DNA of 64,000 nucleotides from Arthrobacter sp. Soil736 (GCF_001428005.1 NZ_LMSB01000002.1:1-64000), one strand, 5' to 3'; counted from the first letter of the stretch, positions 56,556 through 64,000 are shown. The notes: generated by a model not told the origin, from the sequence alone. Translations and numbers: made by a program.

Positions 56556-57476
56556 TTAGCCCGCGATCGGCCCGGTGCCGTGAACGATGTCTCCGTTGAG
56601 CCCATCCGGGTAGAAGCCACCGGAGGTGCCCGCTTGGGGGTCAAGGTAGACGATGTTGAGAATTTCCGCTGCGCTCCGGCCGAAGGCCCGACCGTATTCG
56701 TCGGTAGGAATGAGGTTGGCCACGTCCCTGGTGCCGATGCCCTGGTCATCGTCTGCGGGGCCGCTGACTGCGTTACGAACGGCGGAGATCTTGTGCACGA
56801 CGTCGAACACGGACTCGTCCACGAGTCCTTCGCTGAAGAGCGTGGCCCGTACGATCCCGGCGTGGTAGGCCTCGGTGGCGAGCAGGCCTGCTGCCGCGTC
56901 CAGGTAGGTCTTGTTGGAGATCAACGGCGCCGCGCCCTTGAAAGCGGTGACTCCCACGTCTTCGAAGAGGAAGGCGGCGAAGAGGAAGTTGCGGTCGTTG
57001 GCGTAGGCGTCGAAGGTCTCTCCGGGCTTGATCAACCCGGCAGCGGTGGCCGCGGCAGTGAAACTGTGATCGAGGGAGATCCGTGGGCGTGCAACGGCCG
57101 CGTCTCCGAGTGCGCCGCGGAGGAATGCGACGTGGGCCCGCTCGTCCATGGCGATTTCCCGGGCGATGTTCTTGATCAAGGGACTGCGGAAATCGACCTG
57201 CCGGCCACCGTATACCTGGCCGGGCGTCCCGATCCCTCCCACCATGTCCTCGGGAAGTCCCTGCCCCGTTGCGCCACGAAGGTAGAACTCGGCTTCAAGG
57301 TACTCAAGGTTGAGCGCGAAGTTCAGGATCGAGGCATCGCTGGGCCCGTCCGTGGCCGTCGTAGCCCCCGGCGCGCCGGTCGCAGCTTCTGCGACCATGT
57401 CGGCCAGCTTGACACGGTCCCCTGCGGTCTCCGCGCTGGCGTTGATGGCATCGCTGATGAAGCGGTTCTCAGACAT
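56556..57476 (-). CDS. Ferritin-like domain protein
   Basis: The 306-residue protein belongs to the ferritin-like group related to plant desiccation protein PCC13-62. Metal-ligand candidates are in NLEYLEAEFYLRG (Glu, Glu), REIAMDERAHVAFLRG (E-x-x-H) and the later LLATEAYHAGIVRA. No signal peptide is seen. It may bind iron or manganese under oxidative stress. A 17-bp palindromic site lies about 100 bp upstream and is shared with the divergent sigma gene. Confidence 0.88.
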   Translation of the reverse strand: MSENRFISDAINASAETAGDRVKLADMVAEAATGAPGATTATDGPSDASILNFALNLEYLEAEFYLRGATGQGLPEDMVGGIGTPGQVYGGRQVDFRSPLIKNIAREIAMDERAHVAFLRGALGDAAVARPRISLDHSFTAAATAAGLIKPGETFDAYANDRNFLFAAFLFEDVGVTAFKGAAPLISNKTYLDAAAGLLATEAYHAGIVRATLFSEGLVDESVFDVVHKISAVRNAVSGPADDDQGIGTRDVANLIPTDEYGRAFGRSAAEILNIVYLDPQAGTSGGFYPDGLNGDIVHGTGPIAG

Positions 57477-57575
57477 CCTGACTCCTTACTGTTCGCTGAC
57501 TCCGGCCGCGCCGGAGGCAGGGCCCTTTGTGCTCGAATCGGCTGTCGAAACACTCTTACAGTTGTACCTCTAATG

Positions 57576-57592
57576 GGACTCTATAGTCCAGA
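57576..57592 (-). promoter_or_regulatory. Palindromic operator-like site, ferritin-side copy
   Basis: On the minus strand this reads TCTGGACTATAGAGTCC, matching 14 of 17 bases of the site at 57760-57776. It contains the inverted repeat GGACT-N4-AGTCC. It is 100 bp upstream of the ferritin-like gene start. Confidence 0.6.
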
Positions 57593-57759
57593 CATAGATG
57601 TGCGAAGGCACCACTGAAGGACGGCGGGTGAATCGGGCATGTTCAGATACCGGGCACTTAGATCCCCGTGTTTCGCTACGAAAATGCGCCATTAAGGGCG
57701 GTGGCGGCGTGGGTCAGCAAGGGGAATGCAGGCTTGCCGAAGGTGTGCCGATGGCCTAT

Positions 57760-57776
57760 TCTGGACTAAATAGTTC
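57760..57776 (+). promoter_or_regulatory. Palindromic operator-like site, sigma-side copy
   Basis: TCTGGACTAAATAGTTC on the plus strand overlaps a possible -10 TATTCT (57757-57762), with TTGCCG 17 bases further upstream. It lies 97 bp before the sigma-factor start. The 396-bp intergenic region between the two divergent genes (57477-57872) otherwise shows no gene. Confidence 0.6.
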
Positions 57777-57872
57777 TTTATAACGTGGTCGACAGATCGA
57801 CCGAACCTCCGGCCAACCGCGCGCCGCAACTCGACGACGAGTTCGCAGGAGCCGTCAGCTGCAGAGCCGACT

Positions 57873-58598
57873 GTGTCGATGCTGAACTACCGACGACAGA
57901 CGCACGGCGCACTCACGGAATTTGGACTTATCGACATGGACATGAACTCCTCCTCGTGGCTGACCGCACTCAGCGATGCAGGAACCAAACGGGACGCGGC
58001 GTTGGCCCGCTTGCACAAGATGTTGCTGAGGGTCGCCTTCCATGAGACGTATCGGCGTGGACCCGGCTTCCGCATTGACGGACCGGAGCTCGACGACCTT
58101 GCACATCAGGCCGCCAATGATGCGATGGTTTCCCTACTGGAAAAACTCGACACCTTCCGCGGGGAGAGCCGATTCACGACCTGGGCGTACCGCTTTGTCG
58201 CGCTGGAGGTCTCCAACAAACTCGGCCGCCACTTATGGCGCAGGCCATCCGTGTCCCTAGACGCCGAAGACTGGGAACAACTCCCTGAGATGTTCGCTGC
58301 CGACCCGCTCGCGCAGACACAGCAGCGGGAATTGATCGCGGCCGTGCAGCGGGCAATGAACGAGACATTGACCGATCACCAGCGCCACTTCTTCGTCGCG
58401 ATCGTGATCGACGGGGTGTCGATGGACGCCATGGTGTCTCGGTCTGGATCGAATCGGGGCGCGATCTACAAAACCGTTTTCGATGCACGACGAAAAATCC
58501 GTGCCTACCTGATCGCTAACGGATACCTGGAGGGGGGGCGGACGACTGCCCAACCTATTGAACAGGTAAAGGTGGAAGCTCATGTCCAGGTGGCGTGA
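57873..58598 (+). CDS. ECF-like RNA polymerase sigma factor
   Basis: A 220-241 residue sigma-70 family factor. Region 2 shows LDDLAHQAANDAMVSLLEKL and FRGESRFTTWAYRFVALEVSN, and region 4 TLTDHQRHFFVAIVIDGVSM with GSNRGAIYKTVFDARRKIR. Start is GTG 57873 or ATG 57936. The following small frame overlaps its end, as expected for a coupled anti-sigma gene. Target promoters are unknown; the local redox genes are candidates. Confidence 0.88.
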   Translation: MSMLNYRRQTHGALTEFGLIDMDMNSSSWLTALSDAGTKRDAALARLHKMLLRVAFHETYRRGPGFRIDGPELDDLAHQAANDAMVSLLEKLDTFRGESRFTTWAYRFVALEVSNKLGRHLWRRPSVSLDAEDWEQLPEMFAADPLAQTQQRELIAAVQRAMNETLTDHQRHFFVAIVIDGVSMDAMVSRSGSNRGAIYKTVFDARRKIRAYLIANGYLEGGRTTAQPIEQVKVEAHVQVA

Positions 58599-58818
58599 GC
58601 GGCTCGAGCAGTTGGTGGGCGCTTATTCGCATGACGTGGATGGGTGTGACGAGGCGATGGCTCTTGTTCATGTCTATGTCGACCCACTGAAGGCTGGAGC
58701 GGATGCTGCCGAGTATCACCCGGGACTGACGCCGCGCTTTCCCAGCAGCGGATGCCGTTGCGCCACGATTACGTGCGGCTACGGGGCTGCGCGCTACCCT
58801 ATGACCCAGACGCGGTAG
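58582..58818 (+). CDS. Small ORF coupled to sigma factor, possible damaged anti-sigma
   Basis: A 78-residue frame starts MSRWRERLEQLVGAYSHDVD inside the sigma gene's last 17 bases. The N-terminal half is protein-like. A different frame from about 58732 reads AALSQQRMPLRHDYVRLRGC, which suits a zf-HC2-like ending better, so a frameshift may have hit this gene. No intact H-x3-C-x2-C was found. Confidence 0.45.
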   Translation: MSRWRERLEQLVGAYSHDVDGCDEAMALVHVYVDPLKAGADAAEYHPGLTPRFPSSGCRCATITCGYGAARYPMTQTR

Positions 58819-58884
58819 GCCAGCGGTGACCTCGAACTCGGGCGAGGGTTTCAGCCTTATCTGTGGCTTGGTCGGGAGTGAAAC

Positions 58885-59514
58885 TCAGTCAGTAGACAGG
58901 CTCTCGATATGCGCAAGCGCCATGTCAATTGATGTTGCCATGGGTGTGACATCGCGCGCAGTCTGTGCCAGCATGTACCCTCCCTGGACGGCACCCATGA
59001 GTCCGGTCGCGAGCTGGTCGATCGAGGCCTCGGGCGGAAGCGCACCACCGTCCTGAAGCCTGCGCAACACGCCTGCCAGCAGCCCCTGCCACTCAATGAA
59101 GAGTTGAGACACGGCCCGGCGAGCGGCATCGTCTTGATCGGAGACCTCGGAGGCCAATGAGCCGAGCGCACAGCCGTAGGCGCCATGCCGTAGGGCATTG
59201 TTCTGTACCAACGCATCGCGCCAGCGTCGCAGCCCCGGGATCGTCGAGACATGGCCGAGGGCATCGCGCTCACGCTCGATGATGCGTTCGCCTACATGAT
59301 CGATGACGGCCCGCACAAGCTCGTCTTTGCCTGCGAAGTGGTGGTACAACTGCGACTTGCTCACTCCACTGGCCATTAGAACGTCGTCGAGCGTGGTAGC
59401 CCCGACGCCCTGGACATATATCAGGTCGGCCGCTGCGGCGACGATCTTTGCCCGCGTCTTTTCACCGCGCGCCGTCAGGCGCCTTCCACTGCGCGAGTCA
59501 ACGGTTGTCATCAC
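58885..59514 (-). CDS. TetR/AcrR family regulator
   Basis: The 209-residue protein has a complete TetR helix-turn-helix (TRAKIVAAAADLIYVQGVGA, GVSKSQLYHHFAGKDELV) and a C-terminal ligand domain with GCALGSLASEVSD. Start GTG 59514 or ATG 59511. It overlaps the stop of an upstream, headless TetR frame. Its target may be a nearby reductase or transporter gene; none is clearly identified. Confidence 0.92.
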   Translation of the reverse strand: MMTTVDSRSGRRLTARGEKTRAKIVAAAADLIYVQGVGATTLDDVLMASGVSKSQLYHHFAGKDELVRAVIDHVGERIIERERDALGHVSTIPGLRRWRDALVQNNALRHGAYGCALGSLASEVSDQDDAARRAVSQLFIEWQGLLAGVLRRLQDGGALPPEASIDQLATGLMGAVQGGYMLAQTARDVTPMATSIDMALAHIESLSTD

Positions 59515-60074
59515 AAGTCCAGTTTACTTATCGAGCTGCTCGTTCCCGTCCTTGCTGCAGTGTTGTCCTCGGCTGCCACAAAAGACACGAGCGCGAGGTC
59601 GAGTGCGGCGTTGAGGGGCCGAGGGTCTTGTGCAAGCTGACTCAGAGTGCTGCCTCCATGAAGCGCCGCAAGAATCAGCACAGCAGTCTTCTGAGCGTCG
59701 ACATCGGTCTTCGGGCCATGTGGGGAAGCGCAGGGTGTGCCCCCCGTGACGCCGGACTGCAGTAAACGATCCACCGCCTCGGCGAGGAGCTCGCGCCACT
59801 GATCGAGGAAGTCGGCGCGGTCACGCACATCCCCGGTCTGTCGCAACGCCAACGCGTACGGCGACTGCGGGGTCATGAGCTCCTCGATGACGCGACGGCG
59901 CCAGCAGGTCAGCATCGCCCGGTCAGTGATTCCGGCCAGACAAGCTCGTTCCCGGGCTAAGACCTCCGCAAAGTATGTCCTCATCCATCCTCTTTCCGCA
60001 TCGGCCCGGACGGCCTTGCCTCCCGCATCCGGTAATGCCTCAACCAGGGCGTCAAGCTCTTGATCCTGAATCCG
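59511..60074 (-). pseudogene. TetR family regulator lacking its DNA-binding domain
   Basis: The open frame from 60074 to a TGA at 59511 encodes only a TetR-type ligand-binding half (IQDQELDALVEALPDAGGKA, MRTYFAEVLARERACLAG, ILAALHGGSTLSQLAQDPRP). A stop lies immediately upstream and no helix-turn-helix is found. The ATG at 59984 could still produce a 157-residue headless protein. Its stop overlaps the start of the intact TetR gene. Confidence 0.75.
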
Positions 60075-60230
60075 TTATGGCCACGCGCAGTTTGATGATT
60101 CGCTTTCGGTGCAAGCCGGCCCGCTGCCGGAGGCCTTCCTCCGACAGGGCGGGCGCATGCGCCCTTCGCTGCCTTCCCCGGCTCCGAAAGGGGCTTGTCG
60201 ATGTAGGGACGCGTTCCCCTTCCGGATACA

Positions 60231-60611
60231 TCAATTCTCCGGCGCGGACTTGTTATTTTGGGCGGCAATGTCTGCGCGAACCCCGCGCATGTCGAGGTTC
60301 TTGACGGACTCTACGACCTGCGCGAGAGCCGTGGCCTGAAGGGCGCCAGCCTGATTGAAGACCAGGATACCCTCACGAAACGCCATCAGAGTCGGGATGG
60401 ACGTGATCCCTGCGGCTGCCGCTACGCGCTGCTCGGCCTCGGTGTCGAGCTTGCCGTGAACGATGTCCGGATTATCCTGTGCAGATCGCTCAAAGATTGG
60501 GCTGAACTGCTGGCAAGGCCCACACCACGGGGCCCAAAAATCAACGAGGACGATGTCGTTGTCCTTAATGGTGGACTCGAAATTGTCGTCGGTGAGCTCG
60601 ATAGTTGTCAT
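60231..60611 (-). CDS. trxA: Thioredoxin
   Basis: The 126-residue protein has the redox site WCGPC (Cys30, Cys33) in LVDFWAPWCGPCQQFSPI, and ITSIPTLMAFREG with the cis-proline. ATG at 60611. A C-terminal extension of about 15 polar residues goes beyond the usual end. It follows the GNAT gene by 84 bp, the same order as the decayed pair at 51.7-52.3 kb. It could reduce MsrA/MsrB. Confidence 0.93.
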   Translation of the reverse strand: MTTIELTDDNFESTIKDNDIVLVDFWAPWCGPCQQFSPIFERSAQDNPDIVHGKLDTEAEQRVAAAAGITSIPTLMAFREGILVFNQAGALQATALAQVVESVKNLDMRGVRADIAAQNNKSAPEN

Positions 60612-60695
60612 AATGTTCCTCTCCTCGATACGCGTGCCAAACAAAGGGGTCTTCACGTTCCCTGGACGTTCGGGCGTAGGCTCAATGCCCGCGCC

Positions 60696-61091
60696 CTAAA
60701 GTGCTGTTGCCGGGACAGCCAAGCCGAGAACATCGGCATATTCGGGATGGGCGCCAACGAATTCTGCCGCGAATGGACAGGAGATAGTGACGGTCGCTCC
60801 CTGCGCGCGCAGCTTCTCAAGGACGCCGATGAGGAGCTTTGCAGGGATCCCCTTGCCTCGGAACGCTGGGAACACGGAGGTCGCCAGCAGTGCGACCCGG
60901 TTGACCGCTTTGCTGTAAATGACCCCGGCGACGATCTCGCCTCCCAACACGGCTTCATAGATGCCGAGAGCGCTGTTTTCGGTGATAATGAGCTCTTCCG
61001 CGCCGGGCGGGGTTGTTGCCGGCAGGTCCACGTCTGCAACATCCTGCTCTCTGCCGGCAGGGAAGACCGTGCTCTCAGCCGTACCTGCCAT
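60696..61091 (-). CDS. Small GNAT (YjdJ-type) N-acetyltransferase-like protein
   Basis: A 131-residue protein with IYEAVLGGEIVAGVIYSKAV, LLATSVFPAFRGKGIPAKLL (intact acetyl-CoA loop R-G-K-G-I) and SCPFAAEFVGAHPEYAD. This short GNAT form lacks the first helices of the fold. Strong AAGGAG site. It is upstream of trxA in the same direction and probably co-transcribed. Confidence 0.88.
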   Translation of the reverse strand: MAGTAESTVFPAGREQDVADVDLPATTPPGAEELIITENSALGIYEAVLGGEIVAGVIYSKAVNRVALLATSVFPAFRGKGIPAKLLIGVLEKLRAQGATVTISCPFAAEFVGAHPEYADVLGLAVPATAL

Positions 61092-61145
61092 GCCGGCTCC
61101 TTATCGTTCCGATTGTGGGCTGTACCTACTTATATGCGTCCGTCC

Positions 61146-61162
61146 TTCGCGCCGTCTTACCA
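61146..61162 (-). promoter_or_regulatory. 17-bp conserved motif, copy 2
   Basis: TGGTAAGACGGCGCGAA on the minus strand, identical to 50549-50565, with GTAGGT 16 bases downstream. It lies 55 bp upstream of the GNAT-trxA pair, a suitable promoter position. Confidence 0.55.
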
Positions 61163-61450
61163 GCAATCTCCATCGCGATCGTGACCGGACGCTGTCGATC
61201 CCCGGGCACGAGCTATAGCTGGCTTCCCGGTGATCGCCTCCTACCAGTCGGTGTCTGCTGCCATCGAGGCATACGGCGGCTTCGGCGCACGCACCCGCGA
61301 AGCCTGAAGATGCAGCTCCTTCCAAGGGCGCAACTTTTATCGGCGCGCGTGGTAAGACATCCAGATTTAGTGCCGCTAACCTTGCAGACCCAAAAATGCC
61401 GTGTAGAAAAAAGCCGTGTAGGCAATGGCCTGGATGCAGGGAGGTGAATG

Positions 61451-61658
61451 ATGAAGGCAATTGTGGTGCCGGAACAGGCCGGGAACGGCCGGGATGCGTC
61501 CAGGTTGATCGCGCACAGTTGGGTGAAGTCGTGCAGCGGGCCGGGACGGTCGGCTACGGACGAACATCTGCCAGCTCGCGGACCTCGACGACGCCGTCTT
61601 CGATTTCAACCCGGGCAGGCGGGTCAAGGGGAAGACGTTTATCCGCATCCGTCCGTAG
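61451..61658 (+). pseudogene. MDR quinone oxidoreductase remnant (ends joined)
   Basis: A well-placed ATG (GGAGG upstream) gives MKAIVVPEQAGNGRDASR, like the start of the MDR gene at 63686. The next codons already read DRAQLGEVVQRAGT and, in a shifted frame, RTNICQLADLDDAVFDFNPG and VKGKTFIRIRP with a stop: the C-terminal end of the same family. About 250 internal codons have been deleted and one base lost near 61553. Confidence 0.78.
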
Positions 61659-61697
61659 GGATACCCCCGTACAGTCAATCAGCGAAAGGACACCTGC

Positions 61698-62156
61698 ATG
61701 ACCGACCCATCCGAGCCAACCCGCTATGCCTTTGAGTACCCGGACGCCGCCGGATACCCCGACGGAATGGGCACCCTCAGCCAGGACCAGACCGGCCTCA
61801 TCGATGAGGTAATCGATGATCCCCATGCCCCTGCGTTCGATTTCTACATCGTCAACGACGAGAAAACGGGCATCTACGAGGCCATCGTCGGGGACAACGA
61901 AATCGCCGGCCTGCCCTACAACGTCGCCGACGACGACCGACTCGTGCTGCTGGCCACCTCAGTGTTCCCCGAGTTCCGTAAACAGGGAATCGCCACCGAG
62001 CTGATCCGACGCGTCCTCGATGATGTGCGCGCACAAGGAAAAACGGTCACCATCATGTGCCCGATCGTGCGCACCTTCATCGAGCACAACCCCCAGTACG
62101 CCGACCTCATCGATCCCAAGCACCCAGGAGTGTTCAGAGGGTCACACCGATCCTAA
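61698..62156 (+). CDS. Small GNAT (YjdJ-type) N-acetyltransferase-like protein
   Basis: The 152-residue protein has an acidic N-terminal arm, KTGIYEAIVGDNEIAGLPYN, LLATSVFPEFRKQGIATELI with the acetyl-CoA loop, and MCPIVRTFIEHNPQYADLID. AAGGA site nine bases before the ATG. It is a paralogue of the genes at 51664, 60696 and 62189, and it follows an MDR remnant. Confidence 0.88.
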   Translation: MTDPSEPTRYAFEYPDAAGYPDGMGTLSQDQTGLIDEVIDDPHAPAFDFYIVNDEKTGIYEAIVGDNEIAGLPYNVADDDRLVLLATSVFPEFRKQGIATELIRRVLDDVRAQGKTVTIMCPIVRTFIEHNPQYADLIDPKHPGVFRGSHRS

Positions 62157-62188
62157 AGCCAACCCTTTGAGCATCCCCGACAGAAAGT

Positions 62189-62671
62189 GTGACAGTGACG
62201 ACCAACATCGAGGCCGAGGAGACCAACCGTGAAGAGAGGAACGCCGCACTCATCGTTGCTCTGAAAAACAAGGCTCCCAGTCAGATGGAGTCCAGCTGGG
62301 AGCTCGATGTGATCAACGATACGGGGCGGGGCCGATGGATCGCCGCCCTCGGCGCGGAGGCGATCGGGGAGCTCACGTATCGGTTCGTGGGCGGCCGGGT
62401 CGTATTGCTTTCAACCTGGGTCAGCCATGCCTACCGCAACCATCGGGTAGCGACAGAACTCGTCGCTCGCGTGCTGGATGAGATCCGCGAGAGCGGTAAG
62501 AAGATCACCATCATCTGCCCGCTCGTGGGTGAGTTCATTGCCCGCAACCCGGAATACCTCGGTCTCATCGACAAGGTCCATCCCGGCTCCGGTGCCTACC
62601 CCCAGCACGAACCCGCGGCCAGCCAGGACGACGACCAGCAAGTCACCGCCTTTGAGCATGACATGACGTAG
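62189..62671 (+). CDS. Small GNAT (YjdJ-type) N-acetyltransferase-like protein
   Basis: The 160-residue protein shows a divergent version of the same fold: RWIAALGAEAIGELTYRFVG, LLSTWVSHAYRNHRVATELV with a changed loop (R-N-H-R-V in place of R-x-x-G-I/V), and ICPLVGEFIARNPEYLGLID. Loss of the loop glycine may alter acetyl-CoA binding. GTG start 32 bp after the previous GNAT gene; probable two-gene operon. Confidence 0.85.
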   Translation: MTVTTNIEAEETNREERNAALIVALKNKAPSQMESSWELDVINDTGRGRWIAALGAEAIGELTYRFVGGRVVLLSTWVSHAYRNHRVATELVARVLDEIRESGKKITIICPLVGEFIARNPEYLGLIDKVHPGSGAYPQHEPAASQDDDQQVTAFEHDMT

Positions 62672-62800
62672 CCGATCGACACTGAGACCTGGGCCGGTTT
62701 GTCCAACGAGTCCGGGGTTGTCAGCTGCGGACGAACATCAGCACCATGCTCCCGGCGAAGTCGCTCCCGCCTTCAACCCGATGGAGCCAAAGGCAAGACG
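62672..62800 (+). pseudogene. MDR quinone oxidoreductase C-terminal remnant
   Basis: The frame across 62680-62760 reads DLGRFVQRVRGCQLRTNIST, then after an indel EVAPAFNPMEPKA, matching the last 45 residues of zinc-independent MDR proteins. It has an internal stop and at least one frameshift. It shares the LRTNI and FNP signatures with the remnant at 61451. Confidence 0.65.
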
Positions 62801-62910
62801 GCAAACCGGGTTGGCCAGGGTCATGAAGACCACGAAGATCCCCGTTAAGTCGAAGCGGAGTGAACGAGAACTGTTAGAGAAGGGCCCAGATTTTCCAATT
62901 GAGAGGTCGA

Positions 62911-63141
62911 ATGGTGGCAATCGCGCTTGGTTTTTTGAAGCGACATTTTCGTCCGGTGTGGTGGGCTTACGTCCTTTTGGGCCCCGCCTCGCGGGGTGAT
63001 TACTTCGCACCGATCGTGCATTCGCACGACGTCTTCGAGCAGGCCTCTGAAACGGACCTTGCCGGATTCGAAGTGGAGACCGACGCGCGCGCGTACCGCT
63101 ACGCGGTACGGCGGGATGACCTTCCGAAGGAACACCTCTGA
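62911..63141 (+). CDS. Hypothetical protein
   Basis: A 76-residue frame (ATG 62911; GTG-like alternatives upstream) reads MVAIALGFLKRHFRPVWWAY to RRDDLPKEHL. The second half, FEQASETDLAGFEVETDARA, looks like real protein. No family recognised; it could be a fragment. Confidence 0.4.
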   Translation: MVAIALGFLKRHFRPVWWAYVLLGPASRGDYFAPIVHSHDVFEQASETDLAGFEVETDARAYRYAVRRDDLPKEHL

Positions 63142-63336
63142 GACCGCCACGGCAGGGAGCGGCAGGTGACGCTCTTTTTGTCGTTTGTCGGGCTGGTCGA
63201 GGCTCGGCGGCGGGCTCTTGGCTGCTCCGCAAATGGCGGAATGCAGCGATGCCGCATCAACCCGTGGCCCGGGCTACGGTCACCGTCCAACCAGCCACCG
63301 ATGAATCATTAGTACCCTCAACGCCAAGGAGTAGCC

Positions 63337-63555
63337 ATGGGCCATACCAGCAAGTTCCAGCTGACGGTCTCCGCAGCTGATCGAGCAAGCATGGAAAGAA
63401 GGCTCGATGAGGCACACGCGGAAGCCGAGAAGCAGGCATTGGAAACGGGTAAATACGGAATATTGGTCACCCGTCACTCCTCCGAACGGTTCACGGTAGC
63501 GCTCAGCGATTCCGTCCCGTTTGGGTTGACACTGGAACGGCAACTGTGGCGATAA
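63337..63555 (+). CDS. Small hypothetical protein
   Basis: A 72-residue protein (MGHTSKFQLTVSAADRASME to LTLERQLWR) with a charged central helix rich in Glu, Ala and Arg. An AAGGAG site sits six bases before the ATG, which supports expression. No family recognised. Confidence 0.6.
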   Translation: MGHTSKFQLTVSAADRASMERRLDEAHAEAEKQALETGKYGILVTRHSSERFTVALSDSVPFGLTLERQLWR

Positions 63556-63685
63556 GTGTGTGCAGCTCGCGTTCGCCAGATTCTCCCACTGAGAAGCTCG
63601 CTGCCACACATAAAGCATTTCCAGCCCTGCCATTAAGAGGCAGGCTTGAGCAAAGCATGAGACAAGACAACAGAGAGGCAACCTA

Positions 63686-64000
63686 ATGAAGGCGATAGTG
63701 GTAACGGATCAGGCCGCGGGCGCGGCCGGAATGAGGCTGCTGGAGCGTCCAGAGCCAGCGGCGGCGATCAACGACGTCATCGTTGAGATCCACGCGTCGG
63801 GATACGTGCCGACTGAGGTGGAGTGGCCGTCTACCTGGACGGATCGGGCCGGACGTGACCGGACGCCGTCGATCCTCGGACACGAGCTGGCCGGAGTGGT
63901 CACCGCTCTCGGCTATGGCACGACAGGGCTTTCGGTGGGACAGCGGGTGTTCGGGATCTCGGACTGGCATCGTGACGGCACCCTCGCAGAGTATGTGGCG
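63686..64000 (+). CDS. NADP-dependent quinone oxidoreductase (MDR), cut by window end
   Basis: The first 105 codons read MKAIVVTDQAAGAAGMRLLE, VIVEIHASGYVPTEVEWPST and ILGHELAGVVTALGYGTTGL, a medium-chain reductase N-terminal domain without the catalytic zinc cysteine pattern. The gene continues past 64000. It is the apparently intact relative of the remnants at 61451 and 62672. Confidence 0.88.
   Translation, partial: MKAIVVTDQAAGAAGMRLLERPEPAAAINDVIVEIHASGYVPTEVEWPSTWTDRAGRDRTPSILGHELAGVVTALGYGTTGLSVGQRVFGISDWHRDGTLAEYVA

Noticed and set aside
45008..64000. Prophage or integrative element
   Set aside because: No integrase, terminase, capsid, transposase, conjugation gene or att-like repeat could be recognised; the region looks accessory but not demonstrably mobile.

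Overview
The window is high-GC actinobacterial DNA, most like Arthrobacter or Pseudarthrobacter (Micrococcaceae). This rests on the gene order ctaE-qcrCAB, ctaCDF, hrcA-dnaJ-rsmE-phoH-ybeY-corC-era and hemW-lepA-(PemK-like)-rpsT-holA-comEC, on frequent GTG/TTG starts, and on actinobacterial families (DUF3043, DUF3054, DUF3097). No tRNA, rRNA or CRISPR array was seen.

Layout. 0.3-6.3 kb: two GNAT acetyltransferases, a PhoD-type phosphatase, an SRPBCC protein, a membrane protein, then a mosaic of gene fragments (PhnB-like, LysE-like) beside an intact VOC protein. 6.3-17 kb: trpD and the respiratory cluster (ctaE, qcrCAB; ctaC, ctaD, ctaF), with a DasR-like GntR regulator and HPr between them separated by a dre-like palindrome. 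17-29 kb: peptidases, pyrD, uppS, recO, leuA with a recognisable Leu-codon leader peptide, an M13 peptidase and an LCP cell-wall ligase. 29-44 kb: core ribosome, heat-shock and translation genes, including a CIRCE element upstream of hrcA-dnaJ.

At about 45.0 kb the core chromosome stops inside a truncated comEC, and an accessory region runs to the window end. Its first part (45-48.3 kb) holds five enzymes of oxidoreductase or detoxification type, two of them broken. The rest (48.9-64 kb) is rich in redox and stress genes: a probable seven-gene minus-strand operon msrB-msrA-(Mo sulfite-oxidase-like)-(ferredoxin reductase-like)-DUF6510-trxB fragment-rraA, a ferritin-like gene, an ECF-like sigma factor, TetR regulators, thioredoxin, and four small related GNAT proteins. 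The ferritin-like and sigma genes diverge from a region with two copies of one 17-bp palindromic site. A GNAT-thioredoxin gene pair occurs twice in opposite orientation (51.7-52.3 kb decayed, 60.2-61.1 kb intact), flanking the redox operon. Remnants of zinc-independent quinone oxidoreductases (MDR) alternate with the GNAT genes at the right end.

The window carries many lesions: frameshifts in ctaD (about 7 nt missing), phoH (about 14 nt missing), a quinone oxidoreductase, a PhnB-like gene and a small hypothetical gene, a likely lost stop in ctaF, and truncated comEC, CMD, TetR, trxA and trxB genes. Some lie in genes normally intact in aerobes, so both consensus or assembly error and real decay remain possible.
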